Positions 4,556 through 5,561 of a stretch of 5,561 bases of DNA are shown piece by piece. The stretch is from an uncultured Eubacteriales bacterium (lineage in GTDB: Bacteria; Bacillota; Clostridia; Lachnospirales; Lachnospiraceae), in the NCBI GenBank assembly GCA_902783795.1, contig CACZSO010000334.1:1-5561 (forward strand), in the 5' to 3' direction. Both the position numbers and the translations under genes were made by a program. The notes under the pieces were generated by a model. The model was not told the origin of the DNA. It made no database searches and saw nothing but the letters and a program-made list of their open reading frames with translations. How positions within the stretch are numbered: the first letter of the stretch is position 1; each line of letters begins with the position of its first letter.

Positions 4556-5561
4556 ATTCCGCGGCCTTTAAGGCAGCAGCTATATCGATCTTTTTCAGCT
4601 TCCGCATCATCACCGTATAGACCATCAGGGAAAACAGGAAGGTCAGAGCTATGGCATAGAAGAAGCTGGGCAGCTTCACCCGGGGTATAAAACTCACCAG
4701 GTCTACCTTAATGGCGCTCACCACAAAACTGTTCAGCCAGATCCCCAGGGGCACGCCCAGAAGGGCGCCTAAAAGGGTCAGCAGGACATTCTCTCTCAGC
4801 ACATACACAGCCGCCTCTTCAGGATAGAAGCCGAGCACCTTCACCGTCGCGATCTCCCGCATGCGCTCGGTAATGTTGATATTGATCAGGTTATAGATCA
4901 CGATGAAGGCTAAAAGCGCCGCGCTGATAATGGTCAGAAGAACGATGTAGATCAGATTATCCATGATGCTGCCGATCCTGTCCTTCAAAAGACTCCCCGC
5001 GGTTACATTGACCACATTGTCCTGATTTAACAGCCGCGCCGTAGCATCCGGGGCATCCGGACGCTTCAGGACATAAGCGGTATTTTTTTCCGGCGTCTTC
5101 CCCGTCAGCATCGTGTATGTCTCATCCGTCATGAAGAGATAATTGTAGATGTAATTGTCAAAAACTGCGCTGATCCTGACGGTATACTCCTGATCATCGA
5201 GGCGCATCACAGCTTCATCGCCGGCTTTCAGATCCAGGTCATCTGCCATCGCCTTATTCAGGGCGGCTTCACCGGTCCCGGGAAATTCCAGCAGATGCTT
5301 TCCCTTCCGGAACGTGACAAAGGAAGAAAAATCCACATCGTCTTCCACGGTGATCAGATTCACGGACCCTTCTTTTTTGTGATGCTTCAATGCCATATTT
5401 TCGGTCATCACAAAGGCGGTATCCCCGGCATAGCGGGCGGCCGTCTTCCGGAAACGCTCCTGTTCCTCCTTTTCCACCGGGTTCAGGAAGCGCACCTCAT
5501 ACTCGTAGCGCGTGATCTCCTCATACTGATACACGACGATGTCTGATATGGAATCCTTAAT
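4554..5561 (-). CDS. FtsX/MacB-type ABC transporter permease, C-terminal part (5' end outside window)
   Basis: The reading frame is open to the window edge, so the 335 codons seen are the C-terminal part of a larger protein; the GTG at 5534 is not a credible start because coding-like sequence (IKDSISDIVVYQYEE) continues before it. An extracellular MacB-like region (window residues about 1-195, soluble, mixed alpha/beta) is followed by three membrane segments near 203-226, 258-282 and 299-319. Between the first two lies MREIATVKVLGF (about 234-245), the cytoplasmic coupling loop typical of FtsX-domain permeases that contacts the ATPase. The end, KKIDIAAALKAAE, resembles the usual charged C-terminus of these permeases. 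Such proteins pair with an ATPase to drive lipoprotein, peptide or antimicrobial export, or mechanotransmission; which one cannot be told here. The ATPase gene is not in the window. TAA at 4554-4556. Confidence 0.9.
   Translation of the reverse strand: MKDSISDIVVYQYEEITRYEYEVRFLNPVEKEEQERFRKTAARYAGDTAFVMTENMALKHHKKEGSVNLITVEDDVDFSSFVTFRKGKHLLEFPGTGEAALNKAMADDLDLKAGDEAVMRLDDQEYTVRISAVFDNYIYNYLFMTDETYTMLTGKTPEKNTAYVLKRPDAPDATARLLNQDNVVNVTAGSLLKDRIGSIMDNLIYIVLLTIISAALLAFIVIYNLININITERMREIATVKVLGFYPEEAAVYVLRENVLLTLLGALLGVPLGIWLNSFVVSAIKVDLVSFIPRVKLPSFFYAIALTFLFSLMVYTVMMRKLKKIDIAAALKAAE

Noticed and set aside
480..5300. Many TCCGGA/CCGGAT words across the window, possibly a repeat family or uptake-type signal
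   Set aside because: They fall mostly inside coding regions in varying frames and are explained by frequent CCG, GGA and GAT codon use; no fixed spacing or longer shared context is seen.
5532..5534. GTG as the start of the permease gene
   Set aside because: The frame stays open to the window edge with permease-like sequence before it, and no ribosome binding site precedes the GTG; the gene is simply cut by the window.

Overview
The window looks like chromosomal DNA of a clostridial Firmicute, most likely Lachnospiraceae-like. This is inferred from the strong AGGAGG ribosome binding sites before most genes, the pyrI tail (Bacillus lacks PyrI, many Clostridia have it), and protein sequences of clostridial character. 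No mobile element, CRISPR array, tRNA or rRNA is visible.

Layout. (1) Positions 1-186 (+) hold the 3' end of pyrI, the zinc-binding domain of the aspartate carbamoyltransferase regulatory chain. (2) Positions 187-342 are a convergent intergenic gap with a perfect 14-bp-stem hairpin. (3) A minus-strand gene (343-1644) encodes an unusual protein joining Sel1-like repeats to a metallo-beta-lactamase fold. It has its own good promoter and a second strong hairpin separates it from the gene upstream. (4) A two-gene minus-strand operon encodes an aldo/keto reductase (2598-3449) followed 18 nt later by a short-chain dehydrogenase/reductase (1752-2579). (5) A 217-bp divergent intergenic region carries a well-formed sigma-A-type promoter and a perfect 16-bp palindrome. 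(6) A LysR-type regulator (3667-4524, +) is divergent from the reductase operon. (7) A compact bidirectional terminator separates it from the C-terminal part of an FtsX/MacB-type ABC transporter permease (4554 to the window edge, -).

How the genes may work together. The divergent LysR gene is the natural candidate regulator of the two NAD(P)H-dependent reductases, which together look like a small carbonyl-reducing or carbonyl-detoxifying module; the inducer and substrates cannot be read from the sequence. The Sel1/metallo-hydrolase gene lies in the same direction downstream but probably forms its own transcription unit. pyrI and the permease look unrelated to the module. I see no clearly new multi-gene system; the most unusual item is the Sel1/metallo-hydrolase protein, in which the usual last metal-binding histidine motif appears altered.
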